Assembly: GCA_964230255.1 (NCBI GenBank) | Contig: CAXRGW010000138.1 | Coordinates: 1 to 22,594, forward strand | Source: Alteromonas_E sp964230255 | Lineage (GTDB): Bacteria > Pseudomonadota > Gammaproteobacteria > Enterobacterales > Alteromonadaceae | Reading direction: 5' to 3' | Length of the DNA stretch: 22,594 nucleotides | Shown here: in pieces, positions 8,068-16,576 of the stretch | Layout of the letters: each line of letters begins with the position of its first letter | Position numbering within the stretch: the stretch's first letter is position 1 | The notes under the pieces: model-generated | What the model saw: the letters and a program-made list of their open reading frames with translations, nothing else | What the model was told of the DNA's origin: nothing | The model's database searches: none | Translations under genes and position numbers: made by a program

Positions 8068-9342
8068 ATGCAAACAACACATTTAACTAGTACACATTTT
8101 TCTGAACTTCCGGTCCACAAACATGTGATAGCTGCGCTAGATGCAGCAAACTTTAAGCACTGTACGCCGATTCAAGCCTTGAGCTTGCCGCCCAGTCTAG
8201 AAGGCCAAGACGTTGCTGGCCAAGCCCAAACAGGTACAGGTAAAACCATGGCCTTTTTGGTCGCTACATTTCACCACTTGCTGTCAAATCCGGTACCACA
8301 GTCAACTGCACCTCGTGCCATCATCATGGCACCAACTCGAGAGTTAGCGGTACAGATATACAACGACGCGGAATTACTGAGTAAACACACCGGATTATCG
8401 CTTGGGTTGATATATGGGGGCGAAGGTTACCAAAGTCAACGTGAAAAATTAGAGAAAGGTGTCGATATCATTATTGGTACCACTGGCAGGATTCTCGACT
8501 ACTTCAAACAAGGTGTTTTTAGCCTTAATAACATCCAGGTCGCAGTGCTTGATGAAGCCGATCGCATGTTCGATCTTGGCTTTATTAAAGATATTCGATT
8601 TTTGTTCCGCCGCATGCCAAAACCAACGGAAAGGTTAAGCATGTTGTTCTCTGCAACGTTGAGTTTCCGCGTGCAAGAATTAGCCTATGAACATATGAAC
8701 AACCCGATCCACGTGCAAGTGGAGCCGGAACAGAAAACTGCAAGTCGCGTAAAAGAGGAGCTGTTTTATCCTTCTGATGAAGACAAAATGCGTTTGCTGC
8801 TAACCCTGCTTGAAGAAGAATGGCCTGATAAGGCGATTGTATTTGCTAATACTAAGCATGGTTGCGAACAGGTAGAGGCTTGGTTAAAGGCTGATGGCCA
8901 CAGAGTGGGCATGTTGTCTGGCGATGTCCCGCAGAAAAAACGTTTAGGTATTTTAGACAAGTTTACTAAAGGGCAATTAGATATCCTAGTTGCGACTGAC
9001 GTTGCCGCGCGTGGCCTACACATTGAGAAAGTGACACATGTATTTAACTACGACTTGCCCGATGATGCTGAAGATTATGTGCATCGAATTGGACGCACGG
9101 GACGAGCTGGTAAAAGTGGTCACGCTATCAGCTTTGCCTGCGAAAAATATGCGTTGAATTTACCTGCAATTGAAGAGTATATCAGCCATACAATTTCAGT
9201 TACTGATTATGAAAGCGCAGCACTGCTAGATGATATTACTCCGCCGAAACCTATTCACCGTCGACGCCCGTCTGATCGTGGTAGAGGCGGCCAAAACCGC
9301 GGCAATAAACCCCGACACTCAGGCGGTCGAGGGCGTCGGTAA
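8068..9342 (+). CDS. rhlB: DEAD-box ATP-dependent RNA helicase RhlB
   Basis: The 424-residue RNA helicase is expected to unwind structured RNA for the degradosome, as in E. coli. All helicase motifs are present: the Q motif (NFKHCTPIQ, 29-36), AQTGTGKT (53-60), APTRELA (88-94), DEAD (LDEADRMFD, 161-169), FSAT (194-197), ATDVAARGLH and HRIGRTGRAG (339-348). The last roughly 30 residues are rich in Arg and Gly, an RNA-binding tail. The identification as RhlB rather than another DEAD protein rests on the strong match over VEPEQKTASRVKEELFYPS and on the position beside trxA and gppA. The Shine-Dalgarno is weak. gppA begins 3 nt after the stop, so the two are co-transcribed. Confidence 0.96.
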   Translation: MQTTHLTSTHFSELPVHKHVIAALDAANFKHCTPIQALSLPPSLEGQDVAGQAQTGTGKTMAFLVATFHHLLSNPVPQSTAPRAIIMAPTRELAVQIYNDAELLSKHTGLSLGLIYGGEGYQSQREKLEKGVDIIIGTTGRILDYFKQGVFSLNNIQVAVLDEADRMFDLGFIKDIRFLFRRMPKPTERLSMLFSATLSFRVQELAYEHMNNPIHVQVEPEQKTASRVKEELFYPSDEDKMRLLLTLLEEEWPDKAIVFANTKHGCEQVEAWLKADGHRVGMLSGDVPQKKRLGILDKFTKGQLDILVATDVAARGLHIEKVTHVFNYDLPDDAEDYVHRIGRTGRAGKSGHAISFACEKYALNLPAIEEYISHTISVTDYESAALLDDITPPKPIHRRRPSDRGRGGQNRGNKPRHSGGRGRR

Positions 9343-9345
9343 GTT

Positions 9346-10854
9346 ATGAATAACACTTTAGGACTTCCAACCTTACGCGGCGAGTACTACGCAGCCATTG
9401 ATCTTGGCTCGAACAGTTTTCACATGGTAATCGTGCATGTGATAAACGGTAGTGTGCAAATTGTTGGCAAGATAAAGCAAAAAGTACGTCTTGCTGCGGG
9501 ACTCAACGAGCAGATGGAACTCGATCACTTAAGTATTGAACGAGGCCTAAACTGCTTGCGCTCATTTGCTGAACGCTTAGAGGACATACCTCGCAGTAAT
9601 GTTAAAGTCGTTGCCACCGCGACATTGAGATTAGCCATTAATGCCGGTGAATTTTTGCAGCGTGGCGAAGAAGTTCTCGGTATGCCCATTACCGTAATAA
9701 GTGGTGAAGAAGAAGCCCGCCAGATATATCTTGGTGTCGCCTACACTTCAGCTAATCAAGGCAGTAGTTTAGTTATCGATATTGGTGGTGCCAGCACCGA
9801 AATCATTTTCGGTAACGATATGAACCCGGTGACTATGACCAGCTTAGATATGGGTTGTGTAACCTTTATGGAACGTCATTTCACAGATGGTCAACTAGCC
9901 GCTGAGTGCTTCGATAACGCACAAGCCGCTGCGAATCAGTTGCTCGAACCTGTTCGCGAAGAGTTTTTGTGTTTTGATTGGCGCAATTGCCTGGGTGCAT
10001 CAGGAACACCGCAGGCTATTGTGGAGATCTTGGTTAATCAAGGTATTAGCGATTCAATACGGCTCGATTACCTGTATGAATTAAGACGTCAATGTATCGA
10101 GTGCGGCTGTATGGACAAACTCAAAATCGACGGTCTTAGTGACGCCCGTCGCGCCATTTTCCCGAGCGGTTTAGCAATATTGATTTGTTTATTTGAGCAA
10201 CTACAGATTAAAGAAATGAATATCTCTGGTGGCGCGCTGCGTGAAGGTCTGATTTATGGCATGTTAGATTCAATGCAAAACAATGACCGCCGTGCACAAA
10301 CACTCAATCAAACCATGCAACGTTTTCGAATTGATGTTGTTCACGCGCGCAATGTTCACGGTGTTGCGAAAACACTTTGCGATCAAGTATGCCAGCAAAC
10401 GGGTATCTGTAACTTCGATACTAACGCGGTACTTGAAGCCGCAAGCATGCTTCACGAGCTGGGTCTACACATCGATTACAAGCTATATCACCAGCACGGT
10501 GCATACGTGCTCTCTCACATCGATTTACCTGGCTACACACAGCTGCAAAAAACTACTATTCGCGATTTAGTACAAGGTCATCGCCAAACCATAGAAATCG
10601 ATAATTTTGCTGGTTATCACCCAGAAGTGAAGCCCATGATCATCAACTTACTACGCACATTAAGAGTAGCCGCAGTGCTTTGCATTCGACGGGCGAACTT
10701 AGATATTCCTGAGTGTGAATTGAGCATTGAAGGTGATCATTGGCGCTTGAGCTTTCCCGAAGGCTGGCTCAAAACCCATCCATTGCTCAGTGCAGAGTTG
10801 AGCAATGAATCATGGTTGCAACACAAGGCCGGATGGGAGTTGAGTTGTAATTAA
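9346..10854 (+). CDS. gppA: Exopolyphosphatase / guanosine pentaphosphate phosphohydrolase (Ppx/GppA family)
   Basis: The 502-residue enzyme hydrolyses pppGpp to ppGpp and/or polyphosphate, linking it to the stringent response. The actin-like ATPase fold shows AAIDLGSNSFHM (16-27), ISGEEEARQIYLGV (118-131) with the expected catalytic Glu near 121, and VIDIGGASTEI (143-153). The C-terminal HD-like helical domain includes LHELGLHIDYKLYHQHGAYVL. Length fits GppA (about 500) and the location directly after rhlB is the gppA position in enterics. Sequence alone does not separate GppA from Ppx activity. The gene starts 3 nt after rhlB. It converges on hemB with a 16-nt gap and no hairpin. Confidence 0.93.
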   Translation: MNNTLGLPTLRGEYYAAIDLGSNSFHMVIVHVINGSVQIVGKIKQKVRLAAGLNEQMELDHLSIERGLNCLRSFAERLEDIPRSNVKVVATATLRLAINAGEFLQRGEEVLGMPITVISGEEEARQIYLGVAYTSANQGSSLVIDIGGASTEIIFGNDMNPVTMTSLDMGCVTFMERHFTDGQLAAECFDNAQAAANQLLEPVREEFLCFDWRNCLGASGTPQAIVEILVNQGISDSIRLDYLYELRRQCIECGCMDKLKIDGLSDARRAIFPSGLAILICLFEQLQIKEMNISGGALREGLIYGMLDSMQNNDRRAQTLNQTMQRFRIDVVHARNVHGVAKTLCDQVCQQTGICNFDTNAVLEAASMLHELGLHIDYKLYHQHGAYVLSHIDLPGYTQLQKTTIRDLVQGHRQTIEIDNFAGYHPEVKPMIINLLRTLRVAAVLCIRRANLDIPECELSIEGDHWRLSFPEGWLKTHPLLSAELSNESWLQHKAGWELSCN

Positions 10855-10870
10855 GTCGTTAAAGGCTTAA

Positions 10871-11872
10871 TCACTCACTGAGGTATGTTGCAGCCTGTTT
10901 CGCAAAATAGGTCAAGATACCGTCGGCTCCAGCTCGTTTGAACGCCAATAGCGACTCCATTACTACCGGCTTCTCAGCCAACCAGCCATTTGCAAAAGCG
11001 GCTTTATGCATGGCGTATTCTCCACTTACCTGATAAGCGAAAGTGGGTACCTTAAACTCTTGTTTACAACGCTGAACTACATCTAAATATGGCATCCCTG
11101 GCTTAACCATAACCATGTCAGCCCCTTCGGCGATATCCAACCCTATTTCATACAGCGCTTCGTCAGTGTTGGCGGGGTCCATCTGATAAGCCTTCTTATC
11201 CGCGCCTTTGAGGTTCCCTGCAGAGCCGACTGCATCACGAAATGGCCCGTAGTAATGCGACGCGTACTTGGCGGAATAAGCCATGATGCAAGTGTGAATA
11301 AATTTCTCTGCTTCGAGAGCCTGACGTATTGCACCGATTCGCCCATCCATCATATCTGATGGTGCAACAATATCAGCGCCGGCTCGGGCATGACTCAGCG
11401 CCTGTTTGACTAACACTGTGGTGGTTTCATCATTGAGTACGTAGCCACCGTCATCCAATAGGCCGTCTTGGCCGTGAATAGTAAAGGGGTCAAGCGCCAC
11501 ATCAGTAATCAAGATTAACTCAGGGAAACGCTGCTTCAGTTCACGAACCGCTGTTTGAGCTAGGCCATCTGACGCATAAGCGTGCTCAGCCAACAACGAT
11601 TTATGTTCTGTCGGTGTAACTGGGAACAACGCTACGCTGTTTACCCCTAATTCAAGTAATTGTTCAGCTTCTGCAATAAGTAAATCAACCGATATCCGCT
11701 CAACACCAGGCATTGAATCAACGGTTTCACGTTGCCTCAAACCCGGTAATACGAACATTGGGTAAATCAAATCTTTAGTCGTTAAAGAGGCCTCTGCAAC
11801 CATGTCACGCAACGCCGCGTTGCGACGCAATCGACGCGGACGGGAATGCGGAAAAGACCGACTTAAATTCAT
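10871..11872 (-). CDS. hemB: Delta-aminolevulinic acid dehydratase (porphobilinogen synthase)
   Basis: The enzyme condenses two 5-aminolevulinate molecules to porphobilinogen, the second common step of haem biosynthesis. It has 333 residues. The Schiff-base lysines are visible as Lys 202 in MAYSAKYASHYYGPFRDA and Lys 257 in MVMVKPGMPYLD. At 124-140 the metal-site loop reads DVALDPFTIHGQDG, with Asp where the Zn enzymes (E. coli, mammals) have three Cys. This is the Mg2+-dependent, Pseudomonas-type form. The ATG has AGGA about 10 nt upstream and starts 5 nt after the cyclase stop, so it is the last gene of the tat operon. No terminator hairpin follows before gppA. Confidence 0.97.
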   Translation of the reverse strand: MNLSRSFPHSRPRRLRRNAALRDMVAEASLTTKDLIYPMFVLPGLRQRETVDSMPGVERISVDLLIAEAEQLLELGVNSVALFPVTPTEHKSLLAEHAYASDGLAQTAVRELKQRFPELILITDVALDPFTIHGQDGLLDDGGYVLNDETTTVLVKQALSHARAGADIVAPSDMMDGRIGAIRQALEAEKFIHTCIMAYSAKYASHYYGPFRDAVGSAGNLKGADKKAYQMDPANTDEALYEIGLDIAEGADMVMVKPGMPYLDVVQRCKQEFKVPTFAYQVSGEYAMHKAAFANGWLAEKPVVMESLLAFKRAGADGILTYFAKQAATYLSE

Positions 11873-11877
11873 ATTTA

Positions 11878-13800
11878 TTAATCCTGTTGTTTATGCGTAA
11901 ATGCTCGATTAATCACGCAATTACGACCGTTTTTCTTGGCGTCGTAGAGCAATGAATCAGCAAATTCTAGCAATTGTAATTCTTCACCCTCGCGGCGCAT
12001 AGTGGTTGCGGTTACGCCAGCACTGAGTGTTACCTGAAATGTGTGATCGTCAGTTTCAATTGTCGTCCCCTCAACGGCTAGGCGAATATTTTCCAGTAAT
12101 TGCGTCGCGCCGAGCACGTCTGTATTGGGTAAAATAAAGGCAAACTCTTCACCACCAAAACGACAAACTTCATCTGTCGGCCGTTTTAACGCTTCACTGA
12201 GTATTGTAGCCACTTGCTCAAGACATTGATCGCCGCTGATATGACCATATTGATCATTGACTTGTTTAAAGTGGTCTATATCTAACATTGCAATTGCTAA
12301 AGAGGTTTGCTCGCGTCGACTACGACGACTTTCTGCTAACAGTCGTTTATCAAAATGACGACGATTCGGAATACCCGTTAACTGATCCATTGCGCTAAGT
12401 TGCTGTAATTCGCGATTGGCCTCAGACAACTCTCGCAGTGCTAAGTCGAGCTCTAACGTGCGCTCTTGCACCTTGTATTCAAGCTCATCTTGGCTTTCTC
12501 GTTGTACTTTAATCAGTTCATCTTTGGCTTTCGTCGCAGCCTGCTCTTGCTCTAACGCAATGGCTTGAGCGGCGGTTAAACTATCGCGCTGCTGACTGTA
12601 GCGCATCGCTAAGATCAAACCCAAAAGCAAGGTCTCAACTGATGCTCCAAATATCAAAATGTTGTGCGATGAAATCGGTAGTTCGACAATGTTCAAATTA
12701 TCTAATGTCGCTGAGAATGCACTTAACAACAAAAACGACCAAGCCAAAGTGTAGTAGCGGGCTACTTCATTGTCCTTCGCCGACAACCAAATACCGCAAG
12801 CTAAGATCGATAGCACCGCCAAAATGAGCATCAGCATCAGCAGTTTGATCATTATTGCGTATGGCGCTATCCAACTTACGAGACTGAAAATCAAAAATAT
12901 CCTAGCTAGGTATTTTAAGTAACTTTCGGTCCTCTTGCTGTAACTGCGAACATCCAACGTTTGATACGAAAAGATCACTGCAAAGCACAAGGTTAGACTG
13001 GCGAAAATGGCGATAGCTCGCCCTTGCAAGTACAAATTATTTGGCCACAAATACTGGAACGCAAAACCGTGCAACGCGGCCAGGGTTAATCCCAAAGTCA
13101 CAACATAGCCTGTATAGATCAGGAAAGTCATGCTACGCGTCGTGATAAAGAAAAATAAATTGCATATAGCCATTGCGACCATAAAACCAAAGAACAACGT
13201 CATGATGCTGGCATGTTGTGTGGTGTAGGCAATGTAGTCGTTAGCTTTCCAGATGCTAGGCGGATATCTCACTGTTCCGGCAGTCTGAACTCTGGCATAA
13301 ACGTGGGTGAGACGCTCGACATCTGTTAGCGGTACTAGAAATAGGGCATGATCTATCGGTCGCTGAGAAAATACTTGCAAATCACCGAGCTGGTGATGAG
13401 TAATTATATCTATCTCAGTGCCTGATTGGTCAACAAAGTAGATATCTAAATAATCCAACATCGGATAGTCAATTTCTAATAGTTTTTCACTAGCATCTTG
13501 GCTAATCTCTTCGGGCACGCTAAACCTGAACCAATGCGCATCGTCACTCATACCCAAAGAACTGTCATTGCCAATCGATTGCCAATCACTTTCATTAACT
13601 GCGGTAACTTGTGTAAACGAGAGATCGGCATTTGGGGCACTGAAATAAAAAATTTCGCCAATAACTTGCTGACGCTTTTCGACCAAACTCCAGAAGATCA
13701 CGCCCCACAGACACACCAAAACAAAGGCGCTCAGGATCCCTAGGTGCCAACGTTTGCTTGGGGCATTTGTTGTTATAGCGGATCCACTGGTCTCAGTCAT
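11878..13800 (-). CDS. Diguanylate cyclase with 7TMR-DISM sensor region
   Basis: The protein makes cyclic di-GMP from two GTP. From the chosen start (640 residues) it has one N-terminal membrane helix (about 20-40), a periplasmic DISMED2-like beta domain (about 50-185), seven hydrophobic helices (about 195-400), a long coiled coil (405-470) and a GGDEF domain. The active-site motif is RFGGEEF (GGEEF at 549-553), and an RxxD inhibitory site (RPTD, 540-543) sits five residues before it, so product inhibition is expected. The frame is open further upstream to an ATG at 13864-13866, but that would lie 74 nt inside tatD. The ATG at 13798-13800 gives an 8-nt overlap with the tatD stop and suits translational coupling. 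hemB follows 5 nt later. The ligand of the sensor region is unknown. Confidence 0.93.
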   Translation of the reverse strand: MTETSGSAITTNAPSKRWHLGILSAFVLVCLWGVIFWSLVEKRQQVIGEIFYFSAPNADLSFTQVTAVNESDWQSIGNDSSLGMSDDAHWFRFSVPEEISQDASEKLLEIDYPMLDYLDIYFVDQSGTEIDIITHHQLGDLQVFSQRPIDHALFLVPLTDVERLTHVYARVQTAGTVRYPPSIWKANDYIAYTTQHASIMTLFFGFMVAMAICNLFFFITTRSMTFLIYTGYVVTLGLTLAALHGFAFQYLWPNNLYLQGRAIAIFASLTLCFAVIFSYQTLDVRSYSKRTESYLKYLARIFLIFSLVSWIAPYAIMIKLLMLMLILAVLSILACGIWLSAKDNEVARYYTLAWSFLLLSAFSATLDNLNIVELPISSHNILIFGASVETLLLGLILAMRYSQQRDSLTAAQAIALEQEQAATKAKDELIKVQRESQDELEYKVQERTLELDLALRELSEANRELQQLSAMDQLTGIPNRRHFDKRLLAESRRSRREQTSLAIAMLDIDHFKQVNDQYGHISGDQCLEQVATILSEALKRPTDEVCRFGGEEFAFILPNTDVLGATQLLENIRLAVEGTTIETDDHTFQVTLSAGVTATTMRREGEELQLLEFADSLLYDAKKNGRNCVINRAFTHKQQD

Positions 13801-14575
13801 TGTTACGCCACAAAAGCTGCTTTGTATTGATAATACTAACTTCGCTAAGTTGTTCAACCGAGACATTTTTTAATTCGGCAACTTGGGCGGCAATATGAGG
13901 CAAAAAAGCGGGTTGATTATTGCGCTGCCGTGGTTTTAATCCCTTGGGGAATAAATAGGGTGCATCGGTTTCTAATACTAAGCGGTCAAGGGGCAAATAG
14001 TTCAGTGCTTCGCGCAACTCAACGCCGCGTTTGGGATCACAGACCCACCCAGTAATGCCAATGTAAAGCCCTAAATCTACATAGGCCTTTAAATGATTTT
14101 TATGTGACGTAAAGCAGTGTACTAAGCCACCGCTCAGGTCGTTAATGTAGTGGTTCAACAAAGCGTATTGATCATTAAAAGCATCCCGTTCATGCAAATA
14201 AACGGGAAGATCAAGCTGCGAAGCAAGGGTTAGTTGCTGCTCGAACACGTTTAGCTGATTGTCGCGTGAAGAGAACATGCGGTTGTAGTCTAAACCGCAT
14301 TCACCAATTGCAGCCACGTTATTTTGTAAAGCCAATAAGTTGAGCGTAGTTATCCAGTCTGCGCTGACATTGTCGGCGTTATGAGGATGAACGCCTAAGG
14401 TACAGCATAGTCGTTCCGGGTATTGCCTCTGCCAAGAAAGTGAAGGTTGCCACTCAGACTCTTCGGTGGCAATAACACACATGTAAGCAACACCGGCTAG
14501 TTCTGCTCGATGGAGTGTTTGTTCAATGGGCAGGCGTTGATCAAACTGATTGACGCCTGCGTCGAACCAATGCAC
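13793..14575 (-). CDS. tatD: TatD-family metal-dependent deoxyribonuclease
   Basis: The 260-residue cytoplasmic TIM-barrel hydrolase belongs to the TatD family; E. coli TatD is a Mg2+-dependent 3'-5' exonuclease acting in DNA repair rather than in Tat transport. Visible ligands are Glu 92 in IGECGLDYN, His 128 in VYLHERD, His 153 in VHCFT and Asp 204 in LETDAPY. The N-terminus reads WFDAGVN with no HxH pair, like E. coli TatD and unlike YcfH. The start is GTG at 14573-14575, sharing one base with the TAG of the upstream gene (TAGTG), which points to coupled translation. At the other end it overlaps the cyclase gene by 8 nt. Confidence 0.95.
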   Translation of the reverse strand: MHWFDAGVNQFDQRLPIEQTLHRAELAGVAYMCVIATEESEWQPSLSWQRQYPERLCCTLGVHPHNADNVSADWITTLNLLALQNNVAAIGECGLDYNRMFSSRDNQLNVFEQQLTLASQLDLPVYLHERDAFNDQYALLNHYINDLSGGLVHCFTSHKNHLKAYVDLGLYIGITGWVCDPKRGVELREALNYLPLDRLVLETDAPYLFPKGLKPRQRNNQPAFLPHIAAQVAELKNVSVEQLSEVSIINTKQLLWRNND

Positions 14576-15162
14576 TAATTAACTCGTTTAACCTTCATGC
14601 GTTTGTTCACGTCATCAGTACTCATGTAAAACGCTCCTAAGACGCCTCGCTCTACATAAATCGTATCACCAACGGATATCTTTAATGTGCTCCCATCTTG
14701 TTGTAACCATTGCTGACCATTGTCTAATGTAACTGTCCGTTTGCGACGTTGATTAGTCGAAATGGCGCTGACTTGCGCGTATAACTTGCTGATCATCACA
14801 TCGGTATCGCGTTTGTGCTCAAGGCCAAACTCATCCTCTGCAGTGGCTACGTTGCGTGTTGCGACATCCGCTTGTTGCTGAACCTGCTGCTGAGCTTGAG
14901 GTACCGTAACGGTAGCTTCAGGAGCGGTTGGTCTTACGACGGTTGGCTGACGAGTCACGGTCGGTAGCTGCTGTGATGCGCCAGTATACGCCCGAACGGT
15001 TTTAGCTAGTCGATCAAAGCACACCAATCGTTGCAAGCTATTGGTTTCTTGACTGCATTGATTAATGGCATCTTCGATACTTTGTTGCGCGTTTGCACTG
15101 GCTACCATGCTGAGTGAAAACACTGTAATAAGCGCAGCATCACGAATAGTACTGAATTTCAT
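14575..15162 (-). CDS. Uncharacterised exported protein within the tat operon (protein X)
   Basis: I do not recognise a named function for this 195-residue protein. A Sec signal peptide is evident (FSTIRDAALITVFSLSMVAS, cleavage probable after ANA at 23-25). Next is a short helical segment with two cysteines, AINQCSQ and RLVCFDRLAK (Cys 36 and Cys 48), probably a disulfide. A Gln/Thr/Pro/Val-rich low-complexity linker runs over about 66-105. The C-terminal beta-rich domain (about 140-195) contains TLDNGQQWLQ, GDTIYVERG and a basic end (RMKVKRVN). The Cys pair with CFDRLA recalls small periplasmic proteins annotated as TagO-like, but the resemblance is loose. Its ATG overlaps the tatC stop by four bases (ATGA) with AGGGA upstream, and its TAG overlaps the tatD GTG. 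It is therefore translated with the tat genes. Confidence 0.85.
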   Translation of the reverse strand: MKFSTIRDAALITVFSLSMVASANAQQSIEDAINQCSQETNSLQRLVCFDRLAKTVRAYTGASQQLPTVTRQPTVVRPTAPEATVTVPQAQQQVQQQADVATRNVATAEDEFGLEHKRDTDVMISKLYAQVSAISTNQRRKRTVTLDNGQQWLQQDGSTLKISVGDTIYVERGVLGAFYMSTDDVNKRMKVKRVN

Positions 15163-15896
15163 GAAGATCCCTGTTGTTGTTGTTTCGAAGAATATAGACC
15201 GCCGATTATGACGCCAAGTTCAAATAGAAGCCACATTGGAATAGCCAATAATGTTTGCGAAATGACATCCGGTGGCGTTAGCAGCATACCGATGATGAAT
15301 GCACCAACGAATACGTAAGGACGTTTTGCGCGTAATGAATCCGCGTCAGTTGCACCTGTCCAGCATAACAAAATGATCGCAATCGGAATCTCAAAGGCCA
15401 ATCCAAAGGCGAAGAAAATTTTCAGGACAAAATTTAAATAACTGGTGATATCAGTGCTAACAAGCACCCCTTCCAATTCCAGACTATTAAAAAATGCAAA
15501 GGCGAGAGGAAACACCACGAAATACGCAAATGCCATACCACTGTAAAACAACAGCGTGCTAGAGAATAACAGTGGCGCAACCATCTTCTTTTCGTTTTTG
15601 TATAAGCCCGGAGCCACGAATCCCCATACTTGGTATAGAACATAAGGAATAGCAATAAAAAATGACAAAACCAGGGTTAACTTAAACGGCGCAAAAAACG
15701 GTGCGGCTACATCAGTAGCGATCATATTTGAACCCTCAGGCATACTCGCCAGCAAAGGCATAGCCAATAAATGGTATAGATCTTGGGCAAAATACGCCAA
15801 GCTCAAAAACACCACGAAGACACTGAGAACAGCGCGCAAAATACGGTTTCGGAGCTCGACTAAGTGAGTGATTAAATTATTCTCTGGTGCTGACAT
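15159..15896 (-). CDS. tatC: Sec-independent (twin-arginine) translocase subunit TatC
   Basis: This is the polytopic inner-membrane receptor that binds twin-arginine signal peptides of folded proteins and recruits TatB and TatA. From the chosen start it has 245 residues and begins MSAPENNLITHLVELRNRIL, matching the conserved cytoplasmic N-terminus (E. coli ITHLIELRKRLL). Six hydrophobic helices follow, with typical FxxPF and GLAFEIP segments and a Gln/Ser-rich tail. The frame is open 12 codons further to 15932, but those residues lie deeper in tatB and are not TatC-like. The ATG at 15894-15896 overlaps the tatB end by 20 nt. The stop overlaps the start of protein X (ATGA). Confidence 0.97.
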   Translation of the reverse strand: MSAPENNLITHLVELRNRILRAVLSVFVVFLSLAYFAQDLYHLLAMPLLASMPEGSNMIATDVAAPFFAPFKLTLVLSFFIAIPYVLYQVWGFVAPGLYKNEKKMVAPLLFSSTLLFYSGMAFAYFVVFPLAFAFFNSLELEGVLVSTDITSYLNFVLKIFFAFGLAFEIPIAIILLCWTGATDADSLRAKRPYVFVGAFIIGMLLTPPDVISQTLLAIPMWLLFELGVIIGGLYSSKQQQQGSS

Positions 15897-16260
15897 TTGA
15901 CTTTGACTTATCTGCAAGTGTGGGATCTGCAATCGTATTTTCAGGTGCCTCTTCGGGCGTCTCTTCTTGCTTGTATGGCCGTTGCACTGATTCAGCTGCA
16001 GCTTTCAATTCATCGACTGTTTTTTGTAGATCAGGCGATAAGTTTTGCATGCTCATCGACTCGGCCTTTTTGAGATTCTCATGGAGTTCGTGTATGCGCA
16101 GTTGTTCATCAATTTCAGCTTTGAAACCACCCGCAATATTCTTAACCCGCCGCACTGTGCGAGCGGTGGATCGAATGGCGCCGGGTAATCGCTCTGGCCC
16201 TAACACTAGTAGTGCCATAACCCCAATAACCAGTAGTTCCCAAAAGCCAATATCAAACAT
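15877..16260 (-). CDS. tatB: Sec-independent protein translocase subunit TatB
   Basis: The 127-residue single-span protein forms the twin-arginine receptor complex with TatC. It starts MFDIGFWELLVIGVMALLVLGPERLP, the canonical TatB membrane helix, hinge and GPERLP turn. An amphipathic helix (AIRSTARTVRRVKNIAGGFKAEIDEQL) and an acidic, Pro/Glu-rich tail follow. It begins 5 nt after the tatA stop and its end overlaps tatC by 20 nt. Confidence 0.97.
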   Translation of the reverse strand: MFDIGFWELLVIGVMALLVLGPERLPGAIRSTARTVRRVKNIAGGFKAEIDEQLRIHELHENLKKAESMSMQNLSPDLQKTVDELKAAAESVQRPYKQEETPEEAPENTIADPTLADKSKSNVSTRE

Positions 16261-16265
16261 AAGTT

Positions 16266-16502
16266 CTACGCGTCAGTCTTATCCGCTTTTTTCGACTCAG
16301 CATGAGCTGTTGCGTCAATATCGGCGGCAGCTTCAACTTTTTTATGATCTTCAAAATCAGCGTCTTTGTCACTGACCGCTTTTTTAAATCCTTTTACTGC
16401 AGAGCCTAAGTCACCGCCCATACTGCGCAATTTTTTAGTGCCAAATATCAAAACTATAATCAATAAAACAATTAATAATTGCCAAACACCAATGCTGCCC
16501 AT
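16266..16502 (-). CDS. tatA: Sec-independent protein translocase subunit TatA
   Basis: The 78-residue pore-forming Tat subunit starts MGSIGVWQLLIVLLIIVLIFGTKKLR, giving the short membrane helix, the FGTKKLR hinge and the amphipathic helix with GGDLGSAVKGFKKAV. The hydrophilic tail is rich in Asp, Ala and Lys. It is the first gene of the tatABC-X-tatD-DGC-hemB operon. The ATG has AAGGTG about 6 nt upstream. The divergent gene beyond the 5' region has its own candidate promoter. Confidence 0.97.
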   Translation of the reverse strand: MGSIGVWQLLIVLLIIVLIFGTKKLRSMGGDLGSAVKGFKKAVSDKDADFEDHKKVEAAADIDATAHAESKKADKTDA

Positions 16503-16540
16503 TTTTCACCTTTTCTGGTATTAGAAATGCATAACCTACA

Positions 16541-16551
16541 TTGTGTCACAA
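16541..16551. promoter_or_regulatory. Perfect inverted repeat TTGTGTCACAA in the tatA 5' region
   Basis: Five-base arms around one central base lie 39 nt upstream of the tatA start, between tatA and the divergent gene. It is too short and too compact for a standard CRP site (TGTGA-N6-TCACA). It may be a regulator site or chance. Confidence 0.25.
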
Positions 16552-16576
16552 CGTGGCTATTCAATGCTATGAAGAT

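Noticed and set aside
13801..13866. Upstream extension of the diguanylate cyclase start by 22 codons
   Set aside because: It would overlap tatD by 74 nt; the ATG at 13800 overlaps the tatD stop by only 8 nt, as expected for coupled genes.
13793..14575. Missing HxH metal motif at the TatD N-terminus
   Set aside because: Not a defect: the TatD subfamily, including E. coli TatD, naturally has a DIGVN-like start instead of the HxH of YcfH.
15897..15932. Upstream extension of tatC by 12 codons
   Set aside because: The added residues are not TatC-like and lie within tatB; the family N-terminus starts at the ATG at 15896.
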